DNA from: Ooceraea biroi
Taxonomy: Eukaryota > Arthropoda > Insecta > Hymenoptera > Formicidae
NCBI RefSeq assembly: GCF_003672135.1
Contig: NC_039516.1
Coordinates: 9,469,838 to 9,533,837, forward strand
Length of the DNA stretch: 64,000 nt
Direction of reading: 5' to 3'
The position numbers and the translations under genes are program-made. Each line of letters opens with the position of its first letter. Position 1 is the first letter of the stretch. Below are positions 11,201 through 25,233 of the stretch, in pieces. The notes under the pieces are model-generated. The model was not told the origin of the DNA. It saw only the letters and a list, made by a program, of their open reading frames with translations, and did no database searches.

Positions 11201-13790
11201 CGTGCAAAACTCGCGCGTACTAGACGAGCAGCGTACGCCGCGCCGTTCGCATTCCTCGTTTCACGCGATTCATATTCTCGCCGACACGCTCGAAAAGTGG
11301 TACGGTGGCCCCTGTCGGATTTTCCCTTTCAAATCCGTTATCCGCTCATCCAGATTCAGTGCGATGGTTAACCAGATTCATACGTAATGAGGCGCACACT
11401 GTGGGAAGCGAGCGAGAGCGCGAGTTTTCTCATTAATATAAAACGCGAGCGTAATCTATCCGGATCGCCGAGGAGCGGAACGATCCTGTGATCGTTTTCG
11501 ATCTCGTTTGCCGCTTGTTCTCGGTCAGAGCTGGTACGAGCTTTTGCAACTTATGAATCATCGGCCAGGCCGTTTCCGAACGCGCTAAATCGCCATCGGA
11601 ACTTTCTTTTCAGAAACTGCATCAGAATCTACCGATCAATTCCGCAGAAAACGTGAGTTTCGAACTGAACTGTAACGTTCGTAGAGTTCTTTATCGTAGA
11701 ATTCTTTGTCGCTGAAGTCACTCGGGTACGAGCATGAGTTTTCCTAAATTGCATTTTAAAGAACAGGTAGCGAGAATTTCGTTACGAGAGCTAAAAATTA
11801 CGATCGGCATGAGACTCCAACTTTTCAATATTTTCAGATTCAGATTTCAAAGATCATCTTTCCGTGATATTGCAATGGGAGATAGTTGATAAAATTGATA
11901 TCGGAGTTTGTGTGTGATAAGGAGGAGTGCAGGAGCGGTCTCAGATCTAAATCTATCGATCTCTTGATCTCTAAACTTGGAATCTACATTGACCGGTCTT
12001 TGAACTGGCCGTATGGCGTCAGAATACATTTCTTCATCGTACGTTTTTGTGGTCGTTCAAGGTCAACTTTCATTCCATTTATGGAATCATAAAGTCTGCT
12101 TTTTTTAACTGCACCTCCTTAAGCTTTCTATGGTTAATGAAGCAGCAATATACAGCTAGGAATTAATAATGAGGAGAAAGGAAAATATTGAAGTAAACTA
12201 TGGAAAGTTTAAAAAGAATATCTCTATAAACTGTCGCTCTGATTTAGTGCCTAAATCTCCAACGAACTAGCGCATGCAGATATTTTACTAGTATCGCACA
12301 AAGCAAAGACAATGCGGTACAACTTGTCAATTTTCAGTGACCAGCGATGATCGATATTTCAAATTTCAGTGAACGATCAGCTCGAAGGCACGTTTCTACA
12401 ATATATTTTTGCATCCTATTAACATTAACATTCCACGGTTGAAAATTTCTAATCGGCCTTTGAGTCATCAGAATCTAGGCATCTGCATTCGTTCGTCCAT
12501 TGCTTAATTTTTCTCTTCTTTCACTGTTGCCATTCTATTGTGCAGCAGTTCCTCTTTTCCCCGAAGGTTTCTATCCGCCTCTATGGAAATGTTCGGGAAA
12601 TGCAGAAAAGTACGGCAGAGGCTCGATGACTATTCCTTCCGGAGCGACTCCCATCCTTGTTCTGGCCACGGTATCCCGCGGCTCGGGGACAAAGAATAGA
12701 GAAACGGAAAGCGGATACCTAGGCCGCGACAGCAGAATTCCAGCTGGTGTAAGGTGTGTCATATTCCAGTTAATGTCTCTCGTAGCCCCGGCCCGTGCGT
12801 GCGTGCGTGCACATGAGTCCATGCACGAACACTCGCCCACGAAAGCCGCATACACTCGCAAGGGCGAGACGCTGAGGTCCGACCTCTACCCACAGTCTTG
12901 CCAACTAAGCGAACCGACCAGGCAAAACCGGTGTCGGCACGACTCTCGTATCCAATCCTCTTCTCTTCGCCCTTCTCGCCACTCCATGTCCACCACTCTC
13001 CTCTCTTCCGCTCCCCCTTGGCCGCGCCGATCCTCCTCGCTGGTCTCTCTCTTTCTTTCTCTCTCCCTCCGTGACGCTCTTGTGCGTTAAACAGTGCGGT
13101 CTCTCCGTCCTTCTGCGTCCCTGCAGTCCTCGGCCGATTCCACCTCGACCAGTCGACCTGGCGATAGAGGAATCAACCGTGCTCTCCTCTCGCCGGGATT
13201 CTCTTCTCTGACCAAGCAAAAGGACCCTCTTGGTCCCCTGGCGTGGTTCGCCGCTTCGAAATTCCGATCTCCGCGCGGGGAACGGTGTTCCCGCGGATCT
13301 ACGGAGCCTGTTGGCTTGCTACCGCTGCTGGATCGGAGTACGCACGCGAAGGCCGAGTGTACACGCGCGTGCGGCACGAGATGCCGAGATTCCGCTCGGC
13401 GAGAATCATTCGAAGTGGTGCACCGCGCACCGGAGTGCGTCGCGATGCGCAATCAGGCCCGCGAATGCGCGAGTGAAACGTGCATGCCGATCCGCGATTG
13501 ATTGCGAACGATCCGACGACGAAGATCGGAGACCGCACTCTTCCGATCGCCCGATCGGAACGAGCGTTGCTGCGAGTGCTCGGCGAGTGTTGCTCGAAGC
13601 TGCAGCTGCAACTGTAGTGCCGCATACCTGATCAGGTCGCGGGGGGAACGACTGAGCACTGCGCCTGAGACTTTGAGTTACGAAACCGAAGGGCGCGTGA
13701 TCCGATCATGATCTTCTGAAAACCTGAACGTGTAGTCCTGAACATTTGCGCGACTCGTAGTTTCAACTCCTGAGAATTTGTTTCAGTAGT
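8289..13790. other. pyd: Presumed first intron and regulatory DNA of polychaetoid
   Basis: No exon could be supported here. The stretch at 12500-13790 is GC-rich with many overlapping open frames on both strands, as expected of a CpG-rich promoter region with few stop codons, and includes a CT-rich tract at about 12955-13075. None of these frames shows a domain or conserved-looking composition. Confidence 0.4.
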
Positions 13791-15800
13791 GCTGGTTCAG
13801 TGATCTTCAGCTCGAGTTTGAGCTGAAACTTGGCGAGCGAGTCGCGGAGTGCTCGGTGCTCGGAGGGTGCTTTGATTAACGGCGCGATTGCATCAGTGAT
13901 CGTGCCGGCTAGATGCGGATTGCTCCGACGATCCGATCTTCCAGTAGATCGACGAGTAGGGCGAGGTGAAGACGAGCGAGGTCGTTTCAGGCGCGCACGG
14001 CGATTTAAATCGCGGTCCGGTTCAGGTTGTCTCGTTCCATGGAGCGGCCGTGGAGCTGGTCGCGTAGCGGGAACCTGTTTGTGTCGACGGCCTTCAGCGG
14101 GTTTTTGGAAATGCGCTTCCGGTCGGCGCGGGGCGCGGTGTGTCTTTGCGGCGCGTGAGAGGAACAGAAGCGAGAAAGAAGTGGAAGAAGACGGACCAGA
14201 GGTTCCGCGGGAAGCGGCTGTCGTCGCGATAATTATACATTGTGCTTAAAGCTGTCTCGTTATCGGAATTACCGCGCGTGAGAGCATCTCGACGATAGTT
14301 TTCGGCGCAACGTGCACATACCTCGTCGCGTAATCGTGTAAGCGCACGAAGAGTGTGTCAAAATCGAACGAAAACGTGTGTCTCGTCTGAGAAGCGAATC
14401 TGCGCAACGTGGTAAGAAACACTGTTCCGAATCGTGGGAATAGAAGCGAAATAATTGATCCGAGAGGCTTGTGATTGGAAGCGTTCTTCAACGTGATCGA
14501 CAAGTGTGTCCTCTTTCTTTTCATTGATTGAGCAAAAATCTGAAGTGAAAAATCTGAAGACGATCTGAGAATCTTGAGGAACTAGAAGAATTGATAACTC
14601 GCTATAAGAAGAAATATATATATATATATAAAATAATATATATATTATTGTAGATTTGAGAACCGTGAGAAACCTGTGAAGTATAGAGGACAAATCGCAT
14701 GGAAGCCCCGTGCAAACAGATTTAAAGGCGGTAAAGAATAATTCCACAAAAACAGCGAGCAATTAAATTTCTAATTACAGCTTCGAATCGTCGTTAGAAA
14801 TCTGTGAGAGAGGAAGAGTGTTTCGAAGATCGAACTTCCAGATTATCGAGAGAACGGATTCGAAATCGAGCGTCCGGCAAAGAGCCGTGTGATCCTCGAA
14901 CGAAAACGAGCGCTTCACGGTACATCGCGTCTCAAGTCCATTGCGAGGGAAAAAGAGGCGCTCACGAACGACGGCGACCACGACGAGGCTGTATCGAGAA
15001 GCGTGGCTGCGTGATCGAGCAAGGCGAACGGGAGCGCCGAGTCGTGCGGAGAACGGAACGAAGGAGGGAAATTTGCGTGGTAGCGAGAAGAAAAACGGGT
15101 CAGTCGTGGACCACGAGGTTTGCCGTTCGCCGTTTCAGACGAGCTCAACATTCGCGAGAAGAAATCGCGATCTAGAATCGTATTATTCCTCTGCTGGAAA
15201 TAAAAGCTGCAAGTGCAAACTCCGCGCGGAAGGTGAAGAATTCCACTCTCACAGGCGTGGAATTCTGCGAGAAGATCTCTTAGAAGAATTCTGTGCGTGT
15301 TTGTGGAGAAATCGTGAAAGACACGCATCCGCGGTTGCGAAGTTTCATTTCTAAAAATCAAATTTGAGGAAAGTCAAAGGCGTTTCCTCGGGAAGATAGC
15401 TGCTCAAGACTCTGAGTGATTTAGCCCACACGATCGAGAGGCCCGCCGGCTGCTTGCTTTGCAAGAGTTACGCGGACCCCCTATTTACTTCGTACCCAGC
15501 GATCGTCCTTACGCAAGAGCCGCGCGATCCATCGGTCGGCGCGATCGCGCGTTCACCACGTATACGGGTGTGCATGATGCGATTGCGGTGGAATTGCGGC
15601 GATCGGTCTTGCGACACGAGACGGTCATCAGGCACTACGCGAGTGATCCCACGTGATTCATGAAAACGCGGGTGTCCGGGGCAAGAGGGATGCTTGTTGG
15701 ATCGCGGATCAGCGGAAGCGCGCGAGGGAGCGGCCCGTGAGAATCGTCTTGGTGGATCGCGCGCTCGAGAGGGTACGGAAGACGTCTACCACGCAGCAGG
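13791..15800 (+). promoter_or_regulatory. pyd: Probable 5' leader / promoter region of the 15801 isoform
   Basis: A GC-rich, purine-rich stretch precedes the ATG at 15801. A TCAGTGATC at about 13797 resembles an initiator. The boundaries of any 5' UTR exon cannot be fixed from sequence alone. A TA microsatellite interrupts it at 14613-14646. Confidence 0.3.
14613..14646. repeat. TA microsatellite
   Basis: A run of about nine TA units is followed by an interrupted second TA run. It is ordinary simple-sequence DNA. Confidence 0.85.
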
Positions 15801-18800
15801 ATGGACAGGAGCGATAACAATGTCGTTGGGGTCGGCGGCGGAAACGGAGGTGGCGGTGGAGGAGGTGGCGGCAGCGTTGGAGGCGGCATCGGCATCGGCG
15901 GCGGCTGTCACGTGGGAAATTCCGGATCCCCGCCGAACTCCACCTCGTCGACTCACGGCACGATGCACAATTCCTCCGGCGGGTTCGACGGCCAGGTAGC
16001 GCATCCCGAGATCCCCATGGCCGATATCGGGGGCGCCATAAATTTCCAAACGCAGTTCCGTTACCCTTCGAATGGTCTCGATGAATGCCGACTTTTCCCC
16101 CAGCACTTGAATTATTCATCAGGATCCGTCGTTACGGTAGCACGTTGGAAAAATTATTGTATATTATTGGAAATTTGAGAAAATGGTTTATACCAGTGCG
16201 CCACTTCTGTTGCATACAAGCGCGCGCACACACGTGTCAATTTATCAGTAATCAGGAAAATTACATCTGAGGATTGTAAATGATCACTGGGGCGAATCAG
16301 CTACTTTCTTCTGCATTTCGCGCTCGGATTCTGCGTCACTATCGCTTCCCCTCTGTTCAGATTCCTGCATGTACAGGATATGGTACTTGATCAAACGTGG
16401 GATCAGACATAGTTTCCACTGCGTGTGTCACGTCTACGAGGTCGATAACTCTCGCCATTTGATACGGGATATTAGATTATCCGGCGATCGCTTTCGCGCA
16501 CACGGAGATCTTGTAACACGTGCTTCCAGTGATTCACAAGTTCCATCGGGCTAAATTTATCACGGCGAATATCTTCGCGGGACTTACGCGGGATTTTAAC
16601 AGCGTAACGCACCCTGGTCACGGCGCCGGGTTCATTGTTCCCGGCCGTTGTGTCGGCGAAATATAATTATCGCGGCGGATGAATGCTTGATGATTATCGT
16701 TAATTTAACCGGCCTGTATTTCGGTGAAAACTCACCGCAGAGTTAGAAACGCATAAAGTTTCGTGGAATGCGTATAATTACCCCATTGTGCTCGCGCTTC
16801 CACGTGCGTAAGACATGGAATTTATGTGTTTTAATTAAGTAATACTGTTGTCTTGTAACCGCCAGTTAAACGATGCGTTATTGTACGCAAAATGTTAATT
16901 TATTTATTGATGCAAAAGTATGCGCGACGCGATCTGCTTACCAGTCGTATAAATACTGATCACGTAAACACAATCGAGATGGAGATTCTCAAAGAGATTT
17001 AAAATATTTAAAGTGGTTCAAACATTAATGAGGGATTAATCGCACGTTACGTTTCTTCGGGCCTTCTCATACTCCTCGTGTGGACGTTTTCATCGTTTTA
17101 TTAACATTTCCATAAATTTTACTTTTCCTTCTTGAATTTCAGACTGGAGACAGAGGCTGGGAGATTCATCACGTTACGGTGACCAGAGTGCCCGGTTATG
17201 GCTTCGGCATAGCTGTGTCAGGGGGCTGCGATAATCCCCATTTCGCTAATGGCGATCCGGCAATCGCGATCTCCGACGTGCTGAAAGCCGGCCCGGCTGA
17301 AGGAAAATTACAGTGAGTTCATTAGTAGACGAGAAACAAGTCTCTCTTAATGCATTAGAGCAATTTTTTTATATACGTATAGTCCGGAGAATCTCTTGTA
17401 ATTTTTGTCCTTCTTATTTCTATTAATATACATTTGATTAATGTAATTATTGCCTGATTGTATCATTCATAGAGTGAACGATCGTATCATCTCCGCCAAT
17501 GGGGTATCGTTGGAGGGCGCCGATTATGGGGCAGCCGTGCGAGTCCTGCGGGATTCCGGTTCTACTGTTTTATTGGTTGTTAAACGAAGAACTTCCTCGA
17601 ATTCATCCGGCTGTCTGGGCAGCATTGCGCCTCAGAATCATCGGCTCACCCTCACGCGAAATAACAAAAAAGACGGTATGCAATTAAACGTCGTATAACA
17701 ATAATGATCGGGCACGATAATTGAGAAACTCTCAGTCGAACGTAACGTTAGCGAGATTTTCTTTGATGCTACAATAAAATCTTTTTGAAACAATTATTAT
17801 AATTAAATTATTTACATAATCTAGCTTAATTAAAAAATTTCTTTATAAAATCTTCTTTTCAAATTAAAAAATATTTCGTTTTCTCGAATTACTCTCTGAA
17901 TTTTTTTCTCAGCAACGCGATCTTACTGAAATTTACATACTTTTGTAATAGCATGAATATTATAATGTTACTCCGATTTCTAGACTTCGGCATCGTGCTG
18001 GGATGCCGATTATACGTAAAGGAGGTTACGCGAGAAAATATCGGAGTGAAAACCGGGGACGTGTTAACCCGGATAGGCAGCGTGGCCACCGACAATATGA
18101 GTCTGAAGGAAGCTAGAAAGTTAATGGACCAGTGCAAAGACAGACTCTCAATTGTAATTACGCGGGATAGCTCGTGTTGCCACGTACAGCAGCAAGGTAA
18201 AGGGGATACCGGTGAATACCTGTCGGGAGCGAGTTACAGTAGTCAGAACTTATACGTTCCGCCACCTACGAGGCAGCCCTTGGACGACAAGAGTAATCTC
18301 GTGCCGAGAGGCCGTTCGCGGGGTCCGCTGATGGACGTGTCTCTGAGCCAGTTGGATCTGCCAGCTACGCCCACCATGGATCCACCTAGGCCACCCCCGC
18401 CCAGACCGGAAGGTACTCATGTCAATAATTAATTATTATTATCTGATTAATAACATGGTCATATTTGAGCAATAATTGGCTTTTTGTCATGTATAAATTT
18501 TGAGCAATTTACAAAAATAAGAATTATTTTGTTCGAGTTGGTTCTTGTGCGATATAGTTGACGAATTAATTAAGAATAAAACGGATTTTGACTAATAGCG
18601 TGCTTTATTGTTTTATAGATTATTACAGTACTCGTAGGCAACTGTACGATGAAGATTCGGTTCGCACGAAGCAGCCAATGTAAGTCGATAAAATGTCATT
18701 CAGTTTTCTGCAGCCCGTTAATACTGTTGTGTGTATATAATATTCTTTTTTGGTGTTACATGTGTATAGGCCGGATCCTCGATTCATCACGTTCCAAAAG

Positions 18801-21800
18801 GAAGGCTCGGTAGGCGTGAGATTAAGTGGCGGTAACGAAACTGGGGTCTTCGTGACTGCTGTTCAAGCGGGAAGTCCCGCGTCGCTTCAGGGTCTTCAAC
18901 CAGGAGATAAAATTTTGAAGGTGAGTTGCAGAGTGTGCAGCAAATACCGATTTATCTATATTTTATCCTCAGACAAAGTAAATTCGTCATTTAAGGCTTC
19001 GCATTTTTAACTAAAAATAAATTAGAATAACTGAATTAATTATTGATAAATTCTCTTACTTTAATTTTAAGTTTTGATTAATTCTTATTTAAAATAATTT
19101 CAATTTTATATTTCTGATCAATGGAGAATTTAAAAACGTTCAATTAATATTTTTCCAAAAAATCCAAAAGAAAAGATAGACTTTAGAAAAGATTATTTAA
19201 AGATTTATGAATATTGCCGAGTATACATGTTAAATTGTTGCGGCAGATCAACGATATGGATATGAAAGGAGTCACGAGGGAGGAGGCAGTGCTGTTCCTT
19301 CTCAGCTTGCAGGAGCAGATCGATCTTATAGTGCAACATCGGCGTCAAGAGTACGATCAGATCGTTGCGTCCGGCAGAGGCGATTCCTTCCACATAAAGT
19401 GAGTGATAACTTAGAGTGAATTTTTCTAATTTGTAAACGATGACAACTAATAAAATGTGTATTTTTGCGAAATGCTAGGACTCACTTCCATTACGAGCAA
19501 CCGCAGAAGGGCGAGATGAGCTTCCGCAGCGGGGACGTCTTCCACGTGATAGATACTCTCCACAACGGTGTCGTAGGATCCTGGCAGGTCTTCCGAATTG
19601 GACGAAATAACCAGGAGGTGCAAAAGGGCATCATACCTAACAAAGCCCGGGCCGAGGAGCTCGCGACCGCACAGTTTAACGCGACGAAGAAGGAGATGAG
19701 TGCCAGCGAGAGCAGAGGGAGTTTCTTCAGGAGAAGAAGAAACAGTCATAGGCGTTCAAAGTCTCTGGGAAGGGTACGAACTCATGTTTCTTCTTTTCTT
19801 CTCAGAATAATTAGTATGCAGATATATAGTGAGCATGGTTAATTGAAGTAATTAATTTTTACATATTTTTTGCACGTACTTCAGGATCATTGGGACGATG
19901 TAGTGTTCTCCGACAGCGTCAGCAAGTTCCCGGCCTACGAGCGCGTGATCCTGAGACACCCCGGCTTCGTGAGACCCGTGGTTCTTTTTGGACCCGTGGC
20001 TGATCTCGCCAGGGAGAAACTTCTCAAGGATTTCCCTGATAAATTCACCTCCCCGCGTGAGTAAATCACACACACATGTTCCATTAACTTTCGTTTATAA
20101 TAATCCAATAATAACCCAATCACGAGGTAAAATGTTGCGTGATGAATTTTAGTTCGAGGAAAGAGATGTGTTACTTTTACGCGGTTTTTTAGCGCCATGC
20201 GTTAACTTTCTCTTTCACATTATTATCGAGACATAAAAGTATAAAGTCTCGTTCAAGAAATTCAGGTTTACAAATGTTTAGATGTCAAATATTGCTGAAA
20301 ACTTATGTAGAATTCGATTTTGCAGAAATGGAGAGCCAAATGGAGGACGGTACGGGAAAGAACACCAAAACCTCTGGCATCATTCGACTGAGTGCCATCC
20401 GAGAGGTGATGGACAGAGGCAAGCACGCGTTGCTGGACATCACTCCGAATGCCGTGGATCGCTTGAACTACGCCCAGTTCTATCCGATCGTGATTTTCCT
20501 GAAGGCCGAGACGAAGCAGGTCATCAAAGAGATGCGAGCCGGCATACCAAAGTAAGAACGTCACCGAGGTGTGGTCTCAACCACGTTGCCCAAGCGAAAG
20601 ATTCTACTTCGTTATGCATAATTGCAGATCGGCACACAAGAGCAGTAAGAAGCTCCTGGAACAGTGTCAGAAACTCGACAAGATCTGGGGACACGTGTTC
20701 AGCGCGGTGATTACTCTGAACGCACCGGAAGCTTGGTACCGAAAACTCAGGGAGCTCATCGATCGCCAGCAACAGGGTTCGCTGTGGATGAGCCAGACCA
20801 AGGTGAGACTCACGATTGGAATTCTGCACGCGAGTGATGACTTTACTTGATGCATAATGAGCACAAGAAAGTGCAGCTGAAAGCAACACGATTATCGGGA
20901 CGGTTCTCGACTACTTTATTCCGTCTTCTGTCTTCACCTTTCTCAAGCTTAATGACCATTTGAGAGAGAAACACCCGGAGATAAAAGGACTGAGAGATAA
21001 ATGAACGAGTAATGGTCTCTCTTTCTTTTCCTCTGTGCGGTGTTCTCCAGTAATACGTTTCCATTTGTTACTTCGATTTCTGACGGTGTTTCTCTCAAAT
21101 GGCCACTTTACGAATACCACGAACTCTCTTCTCGTCGCTCGTATATACGTTCTATTGTACGGCGACTCTCAGCGTGATCTGGGCCTGTTCGTAGCCGATG
21201 CATAGCCGATCCACGGTGTGGGACCTGTCGCATTCGTCTGCATACGCTCATATTCCGTCCCCTGCCCTGCCACTCCCTCCGCTTCCCAACGATAACGTCG
21301 TGTATTACGACGAGAACAGAAATCACGACCCGCTCCTGTCACATCATCAGTCATCGATGCTACCCGCTATCAACGTATCCATTCCCATCGGAAAACCTCC
21401 CCCACCTCCCCGACCACCTCTCCACTCAAATGTCATCCGCGAGCAATTTTTCGGCTATATATGAATCCCGCTTGCTCGAACCCTTTAACTGCCAGATTCG
21501 AATTGTCATTTTAAAGGATTTATTTCAATCACCGTATATGAATGAGCGCGTACATATTAACTTTCAATTGGAGTTTATACTTGAAATTTGATTTGAATAT
21601 AGATTTGAGCATTTTTGTAATATAGCATATTTTTATTAATACTACTTTACTTTTTCGCACAATTTATTTATCATATGAGTATAATTTCTTAAATATAAAA
21701 AGAATATATACTTTATTCTTTGCGCATTGGTACATAAATCTAATACATCTTTTACATTTAATTGTGATGCATAATGTTTCATTCTGTACTGGCATTACAC

Positions 21801-24423
21801 GTACAATGAAACTAAATTAGTTAAATTACGCGAAGACATTCCGTTAGACAGTTACAGTCAAGTTGTACGCGACTACTTGTAGCAGTTAAAGGGTTAATCG
21901 TGCGTGTTCTATGTTTGCATTTCTCTGATTTGCATGCCTTCATCTATCATAATTATCTGTTTCTTCTTCTCTAAACTGTCGACTTATCAAACTTTCCAGC
22001 TCCACCGCTTTATAATCATCATTTTCAATGTGTGTCGCATCGTATGCTTCTAAACGTACTTTCTGTTTATTGCTTCTTTCGCATTCGTTAAAGCGATCAT
22101 TTTTTACTTATTCGTAAAATGCTTTCTTAAAATCGCAAAATATGTAATTGCATATTTATAATTTCAACATAACGCAAAGTATCGCGCATAAATGTAACAG
22201 TTCATCGCATTCGCTCGTCGATCATATGTACTGCAACATGTTCGAAGAACGCAAATTTCATTGTGTCGTCTGATTATTATACATACGCATATGTGCCATC
22301 TGCGTAACGTGACGTCCTTTGTGGTCTGCGCTCGTAGCCGGAAGAAGCCCTCTCGGATGACTTCCTATTCCCGATGACTTCTCGCCTCTCCTACGCTTCC
22401 TCCCCGGAGAGCGATCTGGAGCTGAGCCCGGCGCCCGTTATCCCTGGCACATTGGGCCCGCCATCGCGGCTGAAGAGCAGTTCGGACCCCAGCATCGCCA
22501 CTCAAGATGACACTACCGCGCCGCCCCCGTATTCGACGAATTATCAGGTAACGAGGTTTGCTCAGTACAACACTCTTGTATCCAGTCAGTAAATTAAATA
22601 AGAAATTAGTTAAGTAATTGCCTTAATGATAAAATAAGCGAATATTTCCTAAATAAAATCCAATTGTAATTTCCAGAAATGTTTGGTGAAACTTTAGTGG
22701 TTTACCATGGAGTTAAATATTTTCAAACGTATACACTCTGATAATTATGATCTGTTATTAATTAATTAACGTATTAATTGATTATTAATTGACGTATTCA
22801 TTCGTAGCAAGCATTCGAGCAGCAAAAGAGGAGGTCGCAGGGCGGAGTAGGAGACAGCAAGTACGGCTTTTCGTTGTCCGGTCAGATGAGCAATCAGTCC
22901 GGCTCGCCGGAATACCTGGGCAGCTCCTTTGAGCCTAGATCTCCTCATCATAGCCCTCCGGATCTTCCGCCGCGGGTCGATCGAAATGCCAAGCCGACTA
23001 ATCAAACGCCACGGGGTACGATAGGACGTTCCGCCCAGGAGCGTTTAGGGGTGAACAAAACCGATTCTGTCCTGGACATGGGAAATTACATCAACGCGAC
23101 TCCTCACAAAGCGAACGCCACATCATCCCTCGAAAGGGCACAGCCGAAAGCGGTAAGCCTTGACTCGTGCTTTGTCTTCTTTGTTGAATCTCTCGCCTTC
23201 TCTTTTCTCTGCTTTGTATTTTAATAATTGTATAATGTATTAACTCGATTTGTATGTATGCGTACGCAGGGAAGTTACGACAGCATGTCCTCCTACGATT
23301 CGTACAACAATACCAATGGAAACGCGAACTACGCGCCGGCAAACTTGAATACGTCGTCAGGTCGCCTGGGCCCGAACGTGCCCGATGATCTCAAGAGCAC
23401 CAGCATGCCAGCGAGGATACATGATCCGTACAGATTCGCTAGATCCACGGGGCAGCCCATCCCTACGCACGATGCTCCAACGCGAACCGATTATGCCAAA
23501 TATAGGTACGTGCGCCTTTTTGTTAAAAAGTGAAAATATTAAGCAGAAAATAGAAAATAATTGCGTAACTAATTATTAATCCTATACTGGATAAGCATAG
23601 ATGTTTTAATTGTTTCACTTTATTTTTAACTAAATCCGACCTTTCAGCTCACACTATTTTCTTTGTATGTTGCAGTCGATCCACTGACTACAAGTCGATA
23701 CCGATGCCGCAAAACAAGCCGGGTGGCACGTACAAGCCGATTCCGCCGCCGAAGCCGAAGAATTACAGGCCGCCGCAGACGTCGCTTGGTCAGCCGGAGA
23801 ACAATGGGAACGACGGGGGTAATTCGTATCAGCACTCGAAGAGTTATTCCATCGCCACTTCGCACGTGCACAATGGGGTAATTATACACGTGTATTTTAT
23901 GAGCAAATAATTTGCCTCTTCTCCCTCGGGAGGGATTTTCTTATCACCGAGATTTCCCGAGATGCACAATGTTACGTAATCTTTTATCTTCATTCAGGTA
24001 GAAAGCAGCAACAGCAACATACAGCGCAACAGCGGCCAGTATTACTACAATATTCCGCCGCCTGGCCGCCACAATGAGAGCAATCTCATGAACTCGCATC
24101 ACAATCTAAATCATCTCGCGTCTCCGACCCACAGCCACAGCCTCAGCCACACGCACTCGCATTCGAGTCCCCCGGTGACCACCACGCATTCCCACAGCAA
24201 CAGCGCCGGCCAGATCAGCCTTGGTCTCACGCACAACCGGAACAACGCGAATCACAATGGGTATATGCACAGCAATCATGGACCCACCGGCCCGATGTAT
24301 CCCTCTGCCAACCCCGGACACAACAGGGAACCCAGCGGCCTGGACCTGGCTGGCAGCCGGGAGCAAAGGGGCAGCGCTTTCGAGCTTTATCGAAAACCGG
24401 TTCATCATTATAACATGAGGTGA
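15801..24423 (+). CDS. pyd: Polychaetoid / tight-junction protein ZO-1 (MAGUK scaffold), 16 exons
   Basis: This is a membrane-associated guanylate-kinase scaffold that links junction membrane proteins to actin in epithelia. Exons are 15801-15995, 17143-17312, 17473-17675, 17984-18412, 18619-18679, 18770-18920, 19247-19398, 19479-19773, 19885-20056, 20326-20551, 20628-20802, 22338-22547, 22808-23152, 23270-23505, 23676-23877 and 23998-24423. All phases agree and give 1215 aa. Domain order: Gly-rich N-terminus; PDZ1 about 70-155 (GFGIAVSGG loop); PDZ2 about 180-255 (weak loop, DFGIVLGC); PDZ3 about 355-440 (SVGVRLSGG); SH3 about 455-530; guanylate-kinase-like about 560-740 ([21 protein letters not shown]); then a Pro- and Ser-rich tail with a His-Ser repeat. 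No ZU5 domain is seen, unlike vertebrate ZO-1. The first exon may instead end at 16136, also phase 0. The final AGG-TGA overlaps a good donor (see the 25234 entry). Confidence 0.93.
15996..17142 (+). other. pyd: Intron of polychaetoid
   Basis: This is the intron between the Gly-rich first coding exon and the PDZ1 exon. It begins with GTAGCG at 15996 and ends with a TTGAATTTCAG acceptor at 17142. The reading frame of exon 1 stays open to 16178. An alternative donor (ACG|GTAGCA, exon end 16136) would add 47 codons in the same phase; the CAG|GTAGCG site at 15995 looks better. Confidence 0.6.
21195..21464 (+). CDS. pyd: Candidate alternative terminal exon of polychaetoid
   Basis: Inside the intron between 20802 and 22338, a TTCGTAG acceptor at 21194 opens a phase-0 reading frame of 89 codons ending in TGA at 21462-21464. 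It joins in frame to the guanylate-kinase exon that ends at 20802 (also phase 0). The encoded tail is Pro- and His-rich, with [11 protein letters not shown] and [11 protein letters not shown] stretches that look like SH3 or EVH1 ligands, and ends REQFFGYI. Composition resembles the constitutive polychaetoid tail far more than an intron. Use would give a shorter isoform (about 832 aa) lacking the 22338-24423 tail. No strong polyadenylation signal was spotted directly downstream, so a longer cassette with a downstream donor cannot be excluded. Confidence 0.55.
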   Translation, partial: PMHSRSTVWDLSHSSAYAHIPSPALPLPPLPNDNVVYYDENRNHDPLLSHHQSSMLPAINVSIPIGKPPPPPRPPLHSNVIREQFFGYI

Positions 24424-25233
24424 GCCACCGAAGAGTTTTGAGAGGGACACTTGCGAGATTTAAACAATTCCAGAATTTATTAAATCATAAAATTTGAGAA
24501 ATTGGTAAAAGCAATTGAATATGATATAATAAATTACGACGAATTTAAATTACACTAATTTGATTTGATATTTTGGCGAATTTGTGAAAAGGATGGATCA
24601 CATTTGCTGTTGTTAGAGTATTGTAATTAATTGATTTTGAAAATTGAGAATTTATATTCTTCAATTCGGACGACTGCGATTTACAGAAGTGCATCGTTGT
24701 ATGTTGCAGTTAACGTGTGTCCCGATGCAAGACTCACTTAGGACGAATTAATACGAATCTTATCGGCAAATGTGAATCGTGCAATGTCATAGACGTAGGA
24801 AAATGAAATTGCATTTAAGATCACAACTTAAGAGTATTGTGCCTTTTGGATCTCGGACCAAGAGCGAATTGATCTTTAGTTTTAGAACGCTAAGACATCA
24901 ATGAATTCCTCAACTTTGTGAAGAAGTACTTATTTTTTATAGGAAGCAAAAAGTGAACTTTAGATTCTGCGATACGAAATCGTAGGGCAATTTAATTATT
25001 AAATTAAACGTTAATTTAATAACGGAGCATTACGATATAAGAGGAATGTTAAAGATTATCATTGATGATTGATGTATACGTAATTGTTTGACGATGATAC
25101 ATAAATCGCGCATTTATTCGATAAGATTAACATGAAAAGATATTTAAAGAAAATAAGTTGTAAGAGTGCAATGTAACGTAACAATACTCAGTCGCTTACG
25201 TATTTCTCAGTCACGTTTTCTTTTTTTTTACAG

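Noticed and set aside
12500..13711. Several overlapping open frames of 60-196 codons on both strands
   Set aside because: The region is GC-rich with few stop codons. The frames overlap in many phases, show no domain and have no splice context, so they look like promoter or leader DNA.
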